DNA from: Thiobacillus sp.
GTDB lineage: Bacteria; Pseudomonadota; Gammaproteobacteria; Burkholderiales; Thiobacillaceae
Direction of reading: 5' to 3'
Length of the DNA stretch: 61,365 nucleotides
Assembly (NCBI RefSeq): GCF_024708915.1
Contig: NZ_JANJXQ010000241.1
Span: 1 to 61,365, forward strand
Positions 24,282-32,343 of this stretch are shown one piece after another; positions within the stretch are counted from its first letter, which is position 1; each line of letters begins with the position of its first letter. Below the pieces are notes generated by a model. It had not been told where the DNA came from and did no database searches. It saw only the letters and a program-made list of their open reading frames with translations. The translations under genes and the position numbers were made by a program.

Positions 24282-24794
24282 ATGGCTAAAATCGATCGCG
24301 TAATGGTAGGCGAGGCCTTGGTTGGCGACGGCAACGAAGTGGCGCATATCGACTTGATCATGGGCCCCCGCGGCAGCGCCGCCGAAACGGCATTCTGCAA
24401 TGGGCTGGTCAACCAGAAGGAAGGCTGCAATACCCTGTTGGCAGTGGTCGCCCCCAACCTGCCTTGCAAGCCCAACACCATGATGTTCAACAAGGTGACC
24501 ATCAAGGGCGCCAAGCAGGCCGTCCAGATGTTCGGCCCGGCCCAGCGCGGCGTCGCCATGGCAGTGGCGGACTGCGTCGAAGACGGCACCATCCCCGCCA
24601 ACGAGGCCGACGACCTCTTTATCTGCGTAGGCGTGTTCATTCACTGGGAAGCCGCCGACGACACCAAGATCCAGGACTACAACTACGAAGCCACCAAGCA
24701 GTCCATCAAGAATGCCGTTTCCGGTACGCCCACGGCAGCGGATGTCGTAGCCAAAAAAGGCAAAGCGGGTCACCCGTTCGCCGCCCACAACTGA
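24282..24794 (+). CDS. fae: Formaldehyde-activating enzyme
   Basis: 170 residues with the diagnostic N-terminus [26 protein letters not shown] (split here for length), in which His22 is the expected catalytic acid, and later [14 protein letters not shown]. It condenses formaldehyde with H4MPT to methylene-H4MPT, both detoxifying and feeding energy metabolism. A strong AAGGAG site precedes the ATG, fitting the very high abundance of this protein in methylotrophs. A 111-bp gap with a hairpin separates it from the gene before. Confidence 0.97.
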   Translation: MAKIDRVMVGEALVGDGNEVAHIDLIMGPRGSAAETAFCNGLVNQKEGCNTLLAVVAPNLPCKPNTMMFNKVTIKGAKQAVQMFGPAQRGVAMAVADCVEDGTIPANEADDLFICVGVFIHWEAADDTKIQDYNYEATKQSIKNAVSGTPTAADVVAKKGKAGHPFAAHN

Positions 24795-24807
24795 TCGGGA
24801 GAGCGTA

Positions 24808-26040
24808 ATGCGTTGCCTGGAGTGCGGAACCACGGTAATGGAGCTCGACAACGAGCATCTGTTCGCCTGCAGCGGTCTCACCTTGCAGGAGTATGCCCTG
24901 CGCCACGCGCTCCCGCTCGACCTGTTGGTGACGCCGGACAGGATCGGGACGGCGGATGCCGCCCCCCTTCCGCCCATGCCCGTCGCGGTGCCGGACGAAA
25001 CCGCACGCGCGGTTCTCGCCGGCCTGCGCCTGGCCGGCAAGGTCGACGACAACGGCACGCTGTGCCGGATCGAAGGCGAGATCGCCTGGCTGGATCTGCT
25101 GTTCTGCGATCTGGCACAACTCGCACCTTACGGTTTCCGCTTCCGTCAGGAATATCACTACGCTCCGGGTACCCACCGGGTCGTGGCGAAGAACCGTCTG
25201 GTAACGCAAAAACGCAATCTGGTCGGCCCCTGGCTACCCGCCAGGGTGCCCCCACCGGAACGGCGTATGAAATACGCAACCTATCTGGCCCATGCTGGCG
25301 AATTGCATGCCGGCTACCTGTTTCTTCCCTTCGCTTCGCCCGACGATGCGGAGGATGCAGCCGAATATCTGGCGCGCGAACTGGGTGTGGCTACCCATGC
25401 CCTGACCCACGATCTCGGCGCCGGCGCACCCCTGCTGCGCACGCTGACGCGCGCCGACACCACACGCCTGCTCGACAGCCTGCGGGTCGAGCTGGAGGCG
25501 ATGCCCGGCGTCTGGGCGCGCCTTCATCCGGACACCCCGGAAGTGACGGTCAGCAAGGAAGTGGTGTTCGATTCCGCCCACTTCCTCACCGACCATCCCG
25601 CCAAGTGCAGCAATCTGCACGGCGGCCGCTATGTACTGCATGTGAAAGTGCGTGGCCGGATCGATCCGGTCAGCGGCTGCGTGCTCGATTACGGCTACCT
25701 CAAGCGGGTGGTGAACGCCCGCGTGGTCGAGCGCTTCGACCACCACACCCTGAACTACGCCGGCCCGGAGCTGGCCTGGCGCTCCACCACCGAACTTCTC
25801 AGCGTCTACATCTGGGAGCAGCTGATCGATTTCTTGCCCGAGCTGTGCGAACTCACCCTCTACGAAACGCCGCAGTCATGGTGCCAATACGTCGGCCCCG
25901 ACCTGGAGACCTGGCAAAGCCAGGGCAGCCAGCCCCTGCTCGGCCGCTTCACCGATCCGGCTCTGGGGCGTTCGCCCTGGCGCCAGTGGTTGCGTTCCTG
26001 GGACGATCATCATGAAAAGCGGCAAGCTCAGCGCGACTGA
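24808..26040 (+). CDS. Zinc-ribbon plus degenerate 6-pyruvoyltetrahydropterin synthase-like protein
   Basis: 410 residues. The N-terminus has CLEC (C3, C6) and C21, a possible zinc site, then a MucR-like LTLQEYALRH stretch and a middle domain of unknown type. The C-terminal part (about 246-365) is PTPS-like: SAHF (H258), C267, LHGG, DYGYLK, FDHHTLN and YETPQSW. In active PTPS enzymes the zinc motif is HGH; here the second His is Gly273, so the zinc site is incomplete. Possibly a pterin-binding or altered enzyme for H4MPT synthesis. Follows fae by 13 bp; its 3' end overlaps the HisA-like gene on the other strand by 92 bp. Confidence 0.82.
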   Translation: MRCLECGTTVMELDNEHLFACSGLTLQEYALRHALPLDLLVTPDRIGTADAAPLPPMPVAVPDETARAVLAGLRLAGKVDDNGTLCRIEGEIAWLDLLFCDLAQLAPYGFRFRQEYHYAPGTHRVVAKNRLVTQKRNLVGPWLPARVPPPERRMKYATYLAHAGELHAGYLFLPFASPDDAEDAAEYLARELGVATHALTHDLGAGAPLLRTLTRADTTRLLDSLRVELEAMPGVWARLHPDTPEVTVSKEVVFDSAHFLTDHPAKCSNLHGGRYVLHVKVRGRIDPVSGCVLDYGYLKRVVNARVVERFDHHTLNYAGPELAWRSTTELLSVYIWEQLIDFLPELCELTLYETPQSWCQYVGPDLETWQSQGSQPLLGRFTDPALGRSPWRQWLRSWDDHHEKRQAQRD

Positions 26041-26710
26041 GTGCCCCATCGTGCAAGGCCGAAGCCAGCAGCACGCCGGCCAGCCCGGCTCCGGCCAGCG
26101 CGGCGAGATCCGCCGCGTGGCGCACGCCGCCGGCCGCATACAGGCGGCAGGCCGGATTCAGGCGCCGCAATTGCATCAGGCGCGCCAGATCGGGGCCGGC
26201 GCCGACCCCAACCCGCGCCAGCGTCATGGCGATCACATCGTCCGGCCAGCGCGCCGCGTCGCGCAGCAGATCGGCCGGTCCGAGAAAATCCTCGCCGCGG
26301 TAATCCAGCGACAACACGCTGCCGCCGGGATAATCGCCGCGTGCGGGCGCTGCAGCCAGACTCTCGCTGCCCAGCACCGGCCGGCCCAGGCCGCCGCGGC
26401 GCCAGGCTTCGGCGGCAGCGGCATCGGCGAAACCGGCATCGACCCACCACTCCACAGCCGGATGGGCGCGCCGCAGGTTTTCCAGCGTGGCCCGGTGATC
26501 GCCGCGGCCGAGAATCGCATCCAGGTCGGCAATGTAGAAGCGGCGGAACGAGTACAGCGCGAGCAATCCCTCCACCACGGCCTCGGGCCGGCTGGAGTTG
26601 CACAACACGGAATGCAGCGCCCGGTATTCGTCGCGCCGGCCGGCACGCGCGCGTACCACCTGCCCGCCCATCAGGTCGAGTACCGGAATCAGGCTGAAGA
26701 AGGCGGTCAT
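25949..26710 (-). CDS. HisA-like TIM-barrel protein of the H4MPT cluster
   Basis: 253 residues with the HisA/HisF pattern: LIPVLDLMGGQVVRAR at the start, FYIADLDAILGRG, WWVDAGF, VLSLDYRGEDF and YAAGGVRHAADL. Family members isomerise phosphosugar amines; homologues occur in methylotroph H4MPT clusters with no proven reaction. It is the only gene on the minus strand between 18.2 and 33.7 kb. Its 3' end overlaps the previous gene by 92 bp and its ATG shares two bases with the ATG of the divergent orfY. A GTG at 26737 would lengthen it by nine residues; neither start has a clear ribosome-binding site. Confidence 0.85.
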   Translation of the reverse strand: MTAFFSLIPVLDLMGGQVVRARAGRRDEYRALHSVLCNSSRPEAVVEGLLALYSFRRFYIADLDAILGRGDHRATLENLRRAHPAVEWWVDAGFADAAAAEAWRRGGLGRPVLGSESLAAAPARGDYPGGSVLSLDYRGEDFLGPADLLRDAARWPDDVIAMTLARVGVGAGPDLARLMQLRRLNPACRLYAAGGVRHAADLAALAGAGLAGVLLASALHDGALSRAELAAFHDDRPRNATTGARANAPEPDR

Positions 26711-27674
26711 GAAAGTTTTCGTTTTTGAATTCGTCACCGGCGGCGGCTATGCCGGACAGGCGCTGCCCGGCGTTCTGGGCGACGCCGAGCTGATGTGGCG
26801 GGCACTGGTCGATGATCTCATCGCGCTGCCGGGAATGGAAGTCCTGACCCTGCGCGATGCGCGCCTCGCCATACCGGAACAGCCCGGCCTGACGGTCGTC
26901 GCCACCGACGCGGCACGCTGCCGCTCCGATTTCATGCGCTGCCTGGACGCCGCCGACGCGGCCTGGATGGTGGCACCGGAAAGCGGCGGTCTGCTGGAGT
27001 CCCTGAATCGGCAGGTCGAGGCCGCCGGCAAACGGCTGCTGGGCTGCCGGCCGGACGCGGTGCGCATCGCCGCCAGCAAGCACGCTACCGCCGCCCGCCT
27101 GGCCGGAGCCGGGGTGACGACGATACCTACCTTCGCCACCCCGGACCTGCTGACGGGCGCCGTAGTGGCCAAGCCCGACGACGGTGTCGGCTGCGAGGAT
27201 ACCCTGCTGTTTGCCGATGCCGCCGCCGCGCAGGCCTGGCATGACCCCCACCCCCGCGCGATGCACGTGTTCCAGCCTTATGTCGCAGGCGAGAGTCTGT
27301 CGCTATCCCTGCTGTGCTGCGACGGCCGGGCGCAACTGCTGAGCGTGAACCGCCAGCATGTCGGGCTGGCTGGTGACCATTTTGAATTCCACGGTGTGAC
27401 CGTCAATGCACTGGGCGACGGCGACGGGCGTTACGCCGCACTGGCCGCCCGGGTGGCGGCCGCGATCCCCGGCCTGTGGGGCTATGTCGGCGTCGACCTG
27501 ATCGCCGGCGCTTTCGGCCCGATGGTGCTGGAGGTGAATCCGCGCGCCACCGTTTCCTACGCCGGCCTGCGCGCGGCGCTCGACTGCAACCCGGCACAAC
27601 ACGTGCTCGCACTGCCGGAGATGCGTCCCTGCCGCGGTCTGCGCCCCGTCACACTGGAGATGGCCCATGTTTGA
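26709..27674 (+). CDS. ATP-grasp protein of the H4MPT cluster (OrfY-type)
   Basis: 321 residues starting MKVFVFEFVTGGGYAG, the typical start of this family. ATP-grasp features include AASKHATAARLAGAGV, GAVVAKPDDGVGCEDTLL, VFQPYVAGESLSLSLL and GYVGVDLIAGAFGPMVLEVNPRATVSYAGL. In methylotrophs the gene is needed for H4MPT-dependent formaldehyde oxidation; it is probably a carboxylate-amine ligase for a coenzyme precursor. The AAGAAGG ribosome-binding site lies inside the HisA-like gene of the other strand. Overlaps the next gene by 8 bp. Confidence 0.86.
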   Translation: MKVFVFEFVTGGGYAGQALPGVLGDAELMWRALVDDLIALPGMEVLTLRDARLAIPEQPGLTVVATDAARCRSDFMRCLDAADAAWMVAPESGGLLESLNRQVEAAGKRLLGCRPDAVRIAASKHATAARLAGAGVTTIPTFATPDLLTGAVVAKPDDGVGCEDTLLFADAAAAQAWHDPHPRAMHVFQPYVAGESLSLSLLCCDGRAQLLSVNRQHVGLAGDHFEFHGVTVNALGDGDGRYAALAARVAAAIPGLWGYVGVDLIAGAFGPMVLEVNPRATVSYAGLRAALDCNPAQHVLALPEMRPCRGLRPVTLEMAHV

Positions 27675-28731
27675 ACCGACGGACATCACGATCGGCTGGG
27701 ACGTCGGCGGCGCGCACCTGAAGGCCGCGCGCATCGAGGCCGACGGCCGCGTCGCGATGGTCTGGCAGGAGCCGTGTCCGCTCTGGCGCGGCCTGGAGCA
27801 TCTGCACGCGGCCCTCGACCGGATCCTGGCCGGGAATGCCGCGTGGCCGGATTCTCCGCTCCGCCACGCCGTCACCATGAGCGGCGAGATGACCGATCTG
27901 TTTGCCACCCGCAAGGACGGCGTGCATGCCTTGGTCGAATTGCTGTGCCAGCGTCTCGGCAGCGGCGGCGTCCGCTTCTATGCCGGCGCCGAGGGCTGGC
28001 TCGATGGCGCTTCCGCGCGCCTGCGCCCATACCAGGTCGCCTCGGCCAACTGGCGCGCCGCCGCCGACCTGGTGGCAGCGCGCCACGGCGAGGCGCTGCT
28101 GGTGGATATCGGCAGCACCACCACCGATATCGTCCCGCTGCGCAGCCGCGTGGTGGCCACCGCCAGTGACAGCGACAGCGATCGCCTGGCGGCCGGCGAG
28201 CTGGTCTACACCGGCATCGCGCGCACCCCGCTCATGGCCATGAGCGCGGAAGCGCCGGTGGCGGGACGCTGGCTGCCGCTCATGGCGGAACACTTTGCCA
28301 CCAGCGCGGATGTCCATCGGGTGCTCGGCTGGCTGCCCGACGGCGCCGATCTGCACGACAGCGCCGATGGCGGGCCCAAGACCGTCGAGGCCAGCCGTGT
28401 CCGGCTGGCGCGCATGGTCGGACGCGATGCCGGCGACCTGTCCGATGCGGCCTGGGCGGAACTGGCCGCCTGGTTCGCCGACGCGCAACTGGAACGCATC
28501 GGCCGCGCCATCCGGCAAGTGCTGTCGCGCGTGCCGCTCGACCCGCAAGCGCCCCTGGTGATGGCCGGCGCCGGCGCTTTCCTCGGCCCGCGCCTGGCGG
28601 CAAGGAGCGGACGCCCGGTGCTGAACTTCTCGCAACTGCCGCTAGCCGGTTCGCAGGTCGAGCACATCGACTGGTGCGCGCCGGCTGTGGCTGCGGGCCT
28701 GCTGCTGGCTGGAGAAAAATCATGCTGCTGA
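27667..28731 (+). CDS. Hydantoinase/oxoprolinase-type protein, H4MPT-linked C1 pathway (MfnF-like)
   Basis: 354 residues with an actin-like ATPase beginning (IGWDVGGAHLKAAR), a VDIGSTTTDIVPL phosphate motif and a C-terminal VMAGAGAFLGPRLAA. In methanogens MfnF joins the furan phosphate to tyramine-glutamate, so this gene probably serves synthesis of the methanofuran-type carrier used by FhcABCD. Overlaps orfY by 8 bp and pabB by 10 bp, so it is within one transcript. Confidence 0.85.
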   Translation: MFEPTDITIGWDVGGAHLKAARIEADGRVAMVWQEPCPLWRGLEHLHAALDRILAGNAAWPDSPLRHAVTMSGEMTDLFATRKDGVHALVELLCQRLGSGGVRFYAGAEGWLDGASARLRPYQVASANWRAAADLVAARHGEALLVDIGSTTTDIVPLRSRVVATASDSDSDRLAAGELVYTGIARTPLMAMSAEAPVAGRWLPLMAEHFATSADVHRVLGWLPDGADLHDSADGGPKTVEASRVRLARMVGRDAGDLSDAAWAELAAWFADAQLERIGRAIRQVLSRVPLDPQAPLVMAGAGAFLGPRLAARSGRPVLNFSQLPLAGSQVEHIDWCAPAVAAGLLLAGEKSCC

Positions 28732-30146
28732 CTGCCCTTCCCTACCGCGCGGACAGCGCCGAGCTGTTCGAGGCCATCGCCGACGAACCGTGGGCGGTGT
28801 TTCTTGACAGCGGCCGGCCGCGCAGCACCGCCGGACGCATCGACATCCTCGCCGCCCGCCCGAGCGCCACGCTGGTCACCCGTGGCGGCATGAGCGAAAT
28901 CCGCCGTTACGACGGCGCCGGCCCGCCCGTCAGCCTCTCCCCCGACGACCCGTTCGACTTGCTGCGCCAGGCCCTCGCTGCCGACGGCCAGCCAGGCCCG
29001 CTGCCGTTCACTGGCGGCGCCATCGGCTATTTCGGCTACGATCTCGCGCGCCGCATCGAACGCCTGCCACGCCTCGCGCACGACGCCGAAGCCATTCCCG
29101 ACATGGCAGTCGGCATCTACGACTGGGCCGTCGTGGTCGATCACGAGCAGCGCGCAAGCTGGCTGGTCGGCGCCGGGCGCGACCCGCGCACCGCCGCCAC
29201 CTGGGATCGGCTGGCCGCCCTGTTCAGCCCCCGCCCCGGCGCTGCCGCCGCGGCGCAGCGGCGCCCGTTCCGCGTCGGCACGGTGAACTGCAATTTCACC
29301 CGCGACGCCTACCGCCGGGCCTTCAGCCAGATCCAGCGCTACATCGCCGCCGGCGACTGCTACCAGGTCAACCTCGCGCAACGCTTCGCCGCGCCCGCCA
29401 CCGGCGATCCCTGGCTCGGCTACCAGGCCCTGCGCCGGCTCAACCCGGCGCCGTATTCGGCCTATCTCAACCTGCCCGACGTCCGCATCCTGTCGTCGTC
29501 GCCGGAACGCTTCCTGGAAGTGAGACAGGGACACGTCGAGACCAAGCCGATCAAGGGCACGCGGCCGCGCGCCGCTGCACCCGAGGCGGATTCGGTGCTG
29601 GCGCGGGAATTGCGCGACAGCCTGAAGGACCGCGCCGAGAACCTGATGATCGTGGATCTCCTGCGCAACGACCTCGGCAAGGTATGTGCGCCGGGCTCGG
29701 TGGCGGTGCCGCGCCTGTTTGAGATCGAGAGCTTCGCGACGGTGCACCATCTGGTGAGCACGGTGACCGGGCGTCTGGCCGGGAACGTGGATGCGGCGGC
29801 ACTGTTGCGCGCGTCGTTCCCGGGCGGCTCGATCACCGGGGCGCCGAAGCTGCGCGCCATGCAGATCATCGAGGAACTGGAGCCGAACCGGCGCGGCGTG
29901 TATTGCGGAGCGGTGGGCTGGCTGGGGTTCAACGGCAATATGGACAGCAACATCGCGATCCGCACCCTGGTCCTGGCGCGCGACACGCTGCGCTTCTGGG
30001 CCGGCGGCGGCATCGTCGCCGACTCGAAGGCCGACGAGGAGTATCAGGAATGCCTCGACAAGGCGGCCGCCATGCTCCGGCTGGTGCGCGAATCAGGGGG
30101 TGGAATGGCTGCCACGCAAACGGAGGAACAATGCTCCGAGTCGTAA
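28722..30146 (+). CDS. pabB: Aminodeoxychorismate synthase component I (H4MPT-cluster copy)
   Basis: 474 residues of the chorismate-binding family: GGAIGYFGYDLARRIE near the front, YRRAFSQIQRYIAAGDCYQVNLAQRF, SSSPERFLEV, PIKGTRPR, RDSLKDRAENLMIVDLLRNDLGKVC and SFPGGSITGAPKLRAMQIIEELEP. It makes aminodeoxychorismate on the way to pABA, a substrate of MptG. The start at 28722 has a GGAG site. A second, more distant pabB lies at 50823-52175 beside pabC, so this one appears devoted to H4MPT. Confidence 0.92.
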   Translation: MLLTALPYRADSAELFEAIADEPWAVFLDSGRPRSTAGRIDILAARPSATLVTRGGMSEIRRYDGAGPPVSLSPDDPFDLLRQALAADGQPGPLPFTGGAIGYFGYDLARRIERLPRLAHDAEAIPDMAVGIYDWAVVVDHEQRASWLVGAGRDPRTAATWDRLAALFSPRPGAAAAAQRRPFRVGTVNCNFTRDAYRRAFSQIQRYIAAGDCYQVNLAQRFAAPATGDPWLGYQALRRLNPAPYSAYLNLPDVRILSSSPERFLEVRQGHVETKPIKGTRPRAAAPEADSVLARELRDSLKDRAENLMIVDLLRNDLGKVCAPGSVAVPRLFEIESFATVHHLVSTVTGRLAGNVDAAALLRASFPGGSITGAPKLRAMQIIEELEPNRRGVYCGAVGWLGFNGNMDSNIAIRTLVLARDTLRFWAGGGIVADSKADEEYQECLDKAAAMLRLVRESGGGMAATQTEEQCSES

Positions 30147-30835
30147 AATTGGGCGGCAGCCTGCACGATTCGCCGTGGCTCACCAGCTGGCTCGACGCGC
30201 TGGCGCAGGCCGGCGGCCGCGTCGTTCTGGTGCCCGGCGGCGGGCCGTTCGCCGACGCGGTGCGTGAGGCGCAGCGGCGCTGCCATTTCAGCGATGCCGC
30301 GGCACATCGCCTGAGCCTGCTCGCGATGGAGCAATACGGCCTGATGCTGTGCGATATGGAGCCAGGCCTGCTCCCCGCCGCCACGCCCCAGATGATCACC
30401 GATGCCATCGCGCACGGCCGCACACCGGTCTGGCTGCCATCGAACATGTGCCTGGGCGCGTCCGACATCCCGCAAAGCTGGTCGGTGACCTCCGACAGCC
30501 TGGCGGTCTGGCTCGCGCACCACCTCGGCGCAGAAGCCATGGCGCTGGTCAAGCACGGCGAGGGCGACGCGGGCGATATCCGGGCGCTGGCCGACGCCGG
30601 CCTGGTCGACAGTGCCTTTCCCGGCTTCGCAGCCCGCTACGCCAAACCGATCCACATCCTCAGCCACTGCGCCCCCGCCACCCTGTACGACTGGCTGGCC
30701 TGGCCGATGGCTGCCCCCGCTTCGTCGAGACAAGCGCACGACGCCTGCGGGTATGGGCAGTTAAAATACATCCGGAAATTACCGTCGGCGGCAGCCGCAT
30801 CATCATCGCCCGATGTCCCGGCAGAAACCGGATAG
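30131..30835 (+). CDS. Amino acid kinase-family protein (MfnE-like)
   Basis: 234 residues: VVKLGGSLHDSPWL and VVLVPGGGPFADAV at the N-terminus are the nucleotide and substrate loops of the aspartokinase fold; MALVKHGEGD is the second nucleotide region. In methanogens MfnE phosphorylates 5-(aminomethyl)-3-furanmethanol phosphate during methanofuran synthesis, and this is the methylotroph counterpart (Orf21-type). A clear GGAGG site precedes the ATG, inside the pabB 3' end. The last 30 or so residues are low-complexity and may be poorly conserved. Confidence 0.83.
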   Translation: MLRVVKLGGSLHDSPWLTSWLDALAQAGGRVVLVPGGGPFADAVREAQRRCHFSDAAAHRLSLLAMEQYGLMLCDMEPGLLPAATPQMITDAIAHGRTPVWLPSNMCLGASDIPQSWSVTSDSLAVWLAHHLGAEAMALVKHGEGDAGDIRALADAGLVDSAFPGFAARYAKPIHILSHCAPATLYDWLAWPMAAPASSRQAHDACGYGQLKYIRKLPSAAAASSSPDVPAETG

Positions 30836-30876
30836 CGCAGTGCGGCGCCAGAATGCGGGAAACGAGAGATGGCCCG

Positions 30877-32283
30877 ATGAACCGCATGCATGAATCAATC
30901 CAAGCCGCCCGCGAAGGCAGCCATAAGCCTGCATCCGGACGAAAAGCGGAACTCGAACTGCTCGGCGAGGCTTTGGCCATCCTCGACGCCGGCTTCGCCG
31001 GCCTGCCGGACGCCCGCCCCGCTGCGCTCCCCGCCGGCCTGCGCGAGGCCCTGCTCGCGGCGGCGGAACGCCTGCGCGATACCGACCCCTATCATCATCC
31101 GCTCTACCTGGGGCACATGCAGAAGCCGCCTCACCCGGCCGCCCGGCTGGCCTATTCCCTGAGCCTCGGCCTCAACCCCAACAACCACGCCTACGACGGC
31201 GGCCGCGCCAGCTCGCACATGGAACAGGAGGCGGTGGCCCGGATCGCGGCCATGTTCGGTTGGGACACCCACCTCGGACACCTGTGCAGCGGCGGCACGC
31301 TGGCCAACTTCGAAGCGCTCTGGGTGGCGCGGGAACTCGGCCACGGCCGGGGCATCGCCGCCTCGACCCAGGCCCATTACAGCCACCAGCGGCTGGCCGG
31401 CGTGCTGGGCGTGCCATTCCATCCGATTGCGGCGGATCGCCTGGGGCGCATGGACATCGCAGCCCTGGAGCGCGCGCTGGCCAGCGGCACGGTGGAAACC
31501 GTGGTGGCCACCCTGGGCACCACGGCCACCGGCGCCGTGGATCCGCTTCACGACATCCTGGCCCTGCGCCGGCGCCATGCCTTCCGCCTGCACGTGGACG
31601 CCGCTTACGGCGGCTATTTCACCCTCGCAGCCAACCTCGACGACGCCACCCGGCACGCCTTCGACGCCCTGCCCCAGGCCGACTCCATCGCCGTCGACCC
31701 TCACAAGCACGGCCTGCAGCCCTACGGCTGCGGCTGTATCCTGTTCCGCGACGCGGACGTCCGGCAGGTCTACCGGCACGACTCGCCGTACACCTATCTG
31801 GGCAGCGCCGACCCCCACCTGGGGGAAATCTCCCTGGAATGCTCGCGTCCCGGCGCCGCCGCCGTGGCCTTGTGGACCACCCTGCGGCTGCTACCCCTGG
31901 TCCGCGGCGGCGAATTCGCCCGCGGGCTGGAAGCCGGCCGCGCCGCCGCGCTGGCGCTGCACCATGCGCTGGCGCAGGATGAACGCTTCGTCCCGCTGTC
32001 GCCGCCGCAGCTCGATGTCGTCGTCTGGGCCGTGCGCGCCGACACCGCCAGCCTGGCCTCGGACAGGACACGCCAGGTTTTCCAGGCCGCCCGGGAACGC
32101 GACCTGCATCTGGCCCTGGTCGCCATGCCCAGGGCCATGCTGGAGCCGTTCGAGCCGGTGCGTGCCTGGGACGCGGACGAGATCACCTGCCTGCGCGCCT
32201 GCGTGATGAAACCGGAACACGCGGCGTGGTTGAAGGACATCCTGCAACGGCTGGATGGGGCAGCCGGAAAATGCCTGACGTGA
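30877..32283 (+). CDS. PLP-dependent group II decarboxylase (MfnA-like)
   Basis: 468 residues. Cofactor-binding elements: SGGTLANFEALW, HVDAAYGGYF and the Schiff-base lysine in VDPHKHGLQPYGCG. The archaeal homologue MfnA decarboxylates tyrosine (to tyramine for methanofuran) or aspartate (to beta-alanine). Its place at the end of the coenzyme arm favours a methanofuran role. The methylofuran described from Methylobacterium has tyrosine instead of tyramine, so the substrate here is open. Start ATG 30877 is followed by a second ATG three codons later. Confidence 0.85.
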   Translation: MNRMHESIQAAREGSHKPASGRKAELELLGEALAILDAGFAGLPDARPAALPAGLREALLAAAERLRDTDPYHHPLYLGHMQKPPHPAARLAYSLSLGLNPNNHAYDGGRASSHMEQEAVARIAAMFGWDTHLGHLCSGGTLANFEALWVARELGHGRGIAASTQAHYSHQRLAGVLGVPFHPIAADRLGRMDIAALERALASGTVETVVATLGTTATGAVDPLHDILALRRRHAFRLHVDAAYGGYFTLAANLDDATRHAFDALPQADSIAVDPHKHGLQPYGCGCILFRDADVRQVYRHDSPYTYLGSADPHLGEISLECSRPGAAAVALWTTLRLLPLVRGGEFARGLEAGRAAALALHHALAQDERFVPLSPPQLDVVVWAVRADTASLASDRTRQVFQAARERDLHLALVAMPRAMLEPFEPVRAWDADEITCLRACVMKPEHAAWLKDILQRLDGAAGKCLT

Positions 32284-32343
32284 AAGGAGGATTGCATTGG
32301 CGGATAATGCCCGGCTTCCCCATTCGACAGTAGCCCGCGCCGC

